A stretch of 16,576 nucleotides of DNA from Deltaproteobacteria bacterium (GTDB lineage Bacteria; Myxococcota; Myxococcia; Myxococcales; 40CM-4-68-19): contig VBLM01000631.1 of assembly GCA_005879095.1 (NCBI GenBank), positions 1 to 16,576 of the forward strand, given 5' to 3'. Position 1 is the first letter of the stretch. Each line of letters starts with the position of its first letter. The notes under the pieces are model-generated. The model saw only the letters and a program-made list of their open reading frames with translations. It made no database searches and was not told the DNA's origin. Below are positions 14,049 to 16,576 of this stretch, piece after piece. A program made the translations under genes and the position numbers.

Positions 14049-14654
14049 CTAAGCCTCGGCCGGCTCGGCTTTCCGCACGATCGGCGGAACAGGCGCCGGC
14101 AGTGGCCGCTGCTCGACCGGCGCCGGCGTCGCCACGAGCCCTTTGGCGCGCGCATTCCACCGCGCCCGCGCCGCCCGCTGCTCGTCCGGCGAAAGCTCGG
14201 CGCGATGCTCGTCGCAGATGAACCCGGCCCGCGGCCCGCGCGACCGATTGCTGCACCCCTCGACCCGGCAGCTCATGTCCAGCGCCCGTCGCGGCCGCTG
14301 CTGCTTCGGCGGCAACCGCACGATCCGTTGCGCCGGAATCGCCGTGGGCAGCTTTCCCTCCGCCGCGAGCCGGCGGTTGCGCTCGAGAATTCCCTTTTGC
14401 TCCGCGGCCGACAGCTTCCCGGCGTGGTCCCTGCAGAACCAGCGATTGCGCGGCCCGGCCCCCGGCTCACCGCAGCCGGGCACCGGACAGAGCCGGCCGG
14501 AACGCCGCCCGTCGGTGTGCGCCAGACGCACACCCTGTGCGGCCGGCAGCCGCGAAACCGCCGCCTTCACCTGCTCCTCCACGAGCGCCGTGAGGGCGGT
14601 CGCCAACTGGTCGAACAGCGCATGAAGCGAGACTGTCTTGATTCTTTGAGCCAT
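14049..14654 (-). CDS. Protein with duplicated CX4CX12CX2H zinc-knuckle-like motif, function unknown
   Basis: I do not recognise the 201-residue family. The N-terminal 40 residues are a helix (MAQRIKTVSLHALFDQLATA and on). Two copies of one module follow: C56-x4-C61-x12-C74-x2-H77 with the trailing helix LSAAEQKGILERNRRLAAEG, and C129-x4-C134-x12-C147-x2-H150 with LSPDEQRAARARWNARAKG. Spacing of all four ligands is identical in both, which argues for zinc binding and internal duplication. The linker and tail are rich in Pro, Arg and Ala (PPKQQRPRR; PVEQRPLPAPVPPIVRK), suggesting nucleic-acid or protein contact. There is no signal peptide. The ATG at 14654 is preceded by a purine tract with AGGA. 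It is the only gene between the AsmA-like gene and the palindromic repeat. Confidence 0.68.
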   Translation of the reverse strand: MAQRIKTVSLHALFDQLATALTALVEEQVKAAVSRLPAAQGVRLAHTDGRRSGRLCPVPGCGEPGAGPRNRWFCRDHAGKLSAAEQKGILERNRRLAAEGKLPTAIPAQRIVRLPPKQQRPRRALDMSCRVEGCSNRSRGPRAGFICDEHRAELSPDEQRAARARWNARAKGLVATPAPVEQRPLPAPVPPIVRKAEPAEA

Positions 14655-14755
14655 GTTTTCTTTTTTCCTGAAATGCTCTTTGCGCGCACGGACCGGCGGC
14701 AAAGGCGCCGACGTTTTTACCCGGGACTCGTCCAAAGCGGTAGCGAAAAATCGAT

Positions 14756-16576
14756 TCACTTGCCGAACAGGCCCTTGAGCCGGTTGCGGGCTTCCTCCTC
14801 CAGGTTCTGCTTCTGCCGCGCCGCTTCCTCGGCCGCCTTCTTCTGCGCGTCCTCCTGCACCGCCTGCGCCTTCTTCTGCGCCTCCGCCTGCGCCTGGCCG
14901 GGATCGACACCCAGCGCCTTTCCGACCAGCGCGCTGCCCGCCTCCTTCACGATCTGGTTGACAGCGGGCTTGAGATCGAGATCGGCCAGCGACGGGCTCC
15001 ACGCCGGACCGATCAGCTTGAGGTTCACCGGAATCGCAGCCGAAGGCTTCACTTTCCCCCCGGTGAGGGCCGCGATCGTCTGCGGCGCGAGCGAGATCGT
15101 CCCCGGCATCTCGAGCATGCCGTCGACGTGGATTCCGCCGGAGAACGTCATCTCTGCCTCGGGCCGCGCGATCTTGATCGGCTGCTTCAGTTTCGCCAGA
15201 CCATTTTCGACCGTCACGCCGAACGGCAAGTCCTTGCCCAGGCTGGTGGTGCCGCCCTGCCCTTCCTTTCCGGCGAGGCCAAAAGGCAGCGATTTCGCCA
15301 GAGGCCCGCTCACCGAGGCGACCAGGTCCTTGCCGTAAAAATTCCCGTCGAGGACGTGCCCGTCGAGCACGCCCGCCAGCGTCTGGGCCAGGTCCTTCAT
15401 GCCCTGGCCTCCGCCTTTGAGATCGATGGTGCCGTTGAACTTTCCCGAGAGCAGCTTGTGATCGCTGGCGAGCGCGAGGAGGTTCTCCAAGCCGACGTTG
15501 TCGAGCTTCGTCACCACGTGGAACGGCTCTTTCGGGTGCGCCAGCTTCATCTCCGTACCGCTCGCCGACACCGTCCCGCCGAAGGCCTTGAGCTGCGCGG
15601 TGGTCACCTTGACGTCGTCCTCTTTCACCGTGACGTCGGCGACGATGTCGGTCACGGTCTGCTTGCGGACCGTCAGCTTGTCGATCTGCACTTTCGCGTG
15701 GCCGTCGACACCCGCGAACATCTTCGGATCGAGCGGCTTCGACTCCTTCTTCTTCGTCGACGGAATCAGCATCTTGTCGAGGTTCAGGCCCGAGCTCATC
15801 AGCTCGAAGTCGAACTTCCTGCCCTCGACGAATCCGCGGCCTTGCAGCTCGTCGTCGAGGATGTGGGCCTTCACGTTCGACACGTCGATGCGCTCGCCCT
15901 TGCGCGATCCGTCGACCGCGACGTCGAGGCGCTGACCGGGCGCCTTGTCGACCGATCCGCCCGGCCGCAGATCGACGCCCGAAAGATCCGCTCTGACGTC
16001 GAACTTCTCGGCGGCTTTCACGTGTCCGACCAGCGTCATCGGCGCACCCGCGGCTTTCGCCATCTGCTCGGGCACCACGATGCGCACCGGCGTCAGATCG
16101 ACCTTCGCCTCCAGCACCGGCGCTTTTTCCGTGCCGCTGCCCGAGACGCGCAGCCCGACCGGCCCCGCGATCGTGTTCGGCGCCAGCTGTTTGCGCAGCG
16201 GCGGGTAGTAGTCGGCGATGCGCGCTGGATCGAAATCGTGGCTGACGATCTCCAGCCCCTCGATGCGCGGCTGCGGCGACTTGAGGCCGCTCGCGCGACC
16301 ATGTCCGGTGATGCCCGCGGGGCCGATGTCGAGCTGGAGCTTGTCGATCTGCACGTCTCCCTTCGCCGCGTCGCCGGTGAGGTTGGTGTCGAGCGTGACG
16401 TCGAACTTCTTTCCGCGCGCGAACTGAAGCGAGGCGAGCTTGATCGCGCCTTTCACTTTGGTCGGCCCGGATCCGCCGGGCACCGCAGCGCCGAGCTGCG
16501 CGTCGAAGTCCGCGTCGAACGTCCCCGACTGCAAACCGAGCTCCTTGCCCGCGAACGGCCCCAGCGGCGCGAGATC
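14756..16576 (-). CDS. AsmA-like envelope protein, 5' end outside the window
   Basis: The frame is open to the right edge (DLAPLGPFAGKELGLQSG precedes the TTG at 16534), so only the C-terminal 606 residues are visible. They show repetitive beta-strand sequence of the AsmA/TamB-related type. A typical region runs QTLAGVLDGHVLDGNFYG, then SLPFG and a GTISLAPQTIAAL stretch, ending in the GPAWSPSL motif near the C terminus of AsmA domains. A lysine/glutamate/alanine/glutamine-rich coiled tail of about 45 residues follows (AEAQKKAQAVQEDAQKKAAE and on). AsmA-like proteins are inner-membrane-anchored periplasmic proteins linked to lipid transport to the outer membrane. The N-terminal anchor is not visible. 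The stop at 14756-14758 leaves a 101-base spacer before the next leftward gene. Confidence 0.8.
   Translation of the reverse strand, partial: DLAPLGPFAGKELGLQSGTFDADFDAQLGAAVPGGSGPTKVKGAIKLASLQFARGKKFDVTLDTNLTGDAAKGDVQIDKLQLDIGPAGITGHGRASGLKSPQPRIEGLEIVSHDFDPARIADYYPPLRKQLAPNTIAGPVGLRVSGSGTEKAPVLEAKVDLTPVRIVVPEQMAKAAGAPMTLVGHVKAAEKFDVRADLSGVDLRPGGSVDKAPGQRLDVAVDGSRKGERIDVSNVKAHILDDELQGRGFVEGRKFDFELMSSGLNLDKMLIPSTKKKESKPLDPKMFAGVDGHAKVQIDKLTVRKQTVTDIVADVTVKEDDVKVTTAQLKAFGGTVSASGTEMKLAHPKEPFHVVTKLDNVGLENLLALASDHKLLSGKFNGTIDLKGGGQGMKDLAQTLAGVLDGHVLDGNFYGKDLVASVSGPLAKSLPFGLAGKEGQGGTTSLGKDLPFGVTVENGLAKLKQPIKIARPEAEMTFSGGIHVDGMLEMPGTISLAPQTIAALTGGKVKPSAAIPVNLKLIGPAWSPSLADLDLKPAVNQIVKEAGSALVGKALGVDPGQAQAEAQKKAQAVQEDAQKKAAEEAARQKQNLEEEARNRLKGLFGK

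Noticed and set aside
14694..14718. CGGCG-7-CGCCG hairpin followed by five T as a terminator
   Set aside because: The T-run follows the hairpin only on the plus strand, where no gene ends; flanking genes run leftward.
14043..15338. 431-residue plus-strand open frame opposite the zinc-knuckle and AsmA-like genes
   Set aside because: No motifs and Arg/Ser-rich composition; the minus frames have clear internal repeats and family signatures.

Overview
The window is a GC-rich, tightly packed bacterial chromosome segment with no rRNA, tRNA, CRISPR array or insertion sequence that I can see. Codon third positions are strongly G/C. Neighbouring genes overlap by 1-4 bases or meet tail to tail with almost no spacer. 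The mix of an NtrC-type sigma-54 activator, several histidine-kinase-like proteins, an AsmA-like envelope protein (so a Gram-negative cell) and a GC-rich palindromic repeat fits Myxococcota (former Deltaproteobacteria) best. Acidobacteriota remain possible. This assignment is inference.

Layout. 1-2268 (+): the end of an NFACT/RqcH-like gene, then a membrane metallophosphoesterase broken by an internal deletion and frameshift. 2240-4440 (-): a two-gene operon of an amidohydrolase and a FliB/YkgJ-type cysteine-cluster protein. 4462-5558 (+): a small helical protein and a TVP38/DedA-type membrane protein. 5548-6473 (-): a 72-residue unknown protein and a degenerate histidine-kinase-like protein. 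6474-6744: a divergent control region. 6745-11017 (+): radical SAM/SPASM enzyme, a 25-residue peptide, a solute-binding lipoprotein and a full transmembrane histidine kinase. 11014-13912 (-): msrP, msrQ and an NtrC-family response regulator in one transcription unit. 13953-14037: a long palindromic repeat. 14049-16576 (-): a protein with a duplicated Cys/His zinc-knuckle-like motif, and the C-terminal part of an AsmA-like protein that runs off the right edge.

The most interesting part is 5548-12399, which looks like a self-contained peptide-modification and sensing locus. A radical SAM/SPASM maturase is followed 24 bases later by a tiny gene with a good ribosome binding site. It encodes a very basic leader and a Met/Trp/Cys-rich tail (MWCPMMVDNNP), as expected of a RiPP precursor. 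Next come a peptide-binding-type lipoprotein and a kinase with a Cache-like extracytoplasmic domain. The response regulator that could complete the pair lies convergent with the kinase and is a sigma-54 activator. The divergent control region holds a sigma-54-like promoter facing each way. Each has a GCCAG-N4-CTGGC palindrome centred about 62-65 bp upstream of its predicted start, as an enhancer site would be. My inference is a closed loop: the modified peptide or another ligand is sensed by lipoprotein plus kinase, the regulator is phosphorylated, and both divergent operons are switched on.

The gene families rest on motifs readable in the sequence. The precursor assignment, the promoters and the loop are hypotheses.
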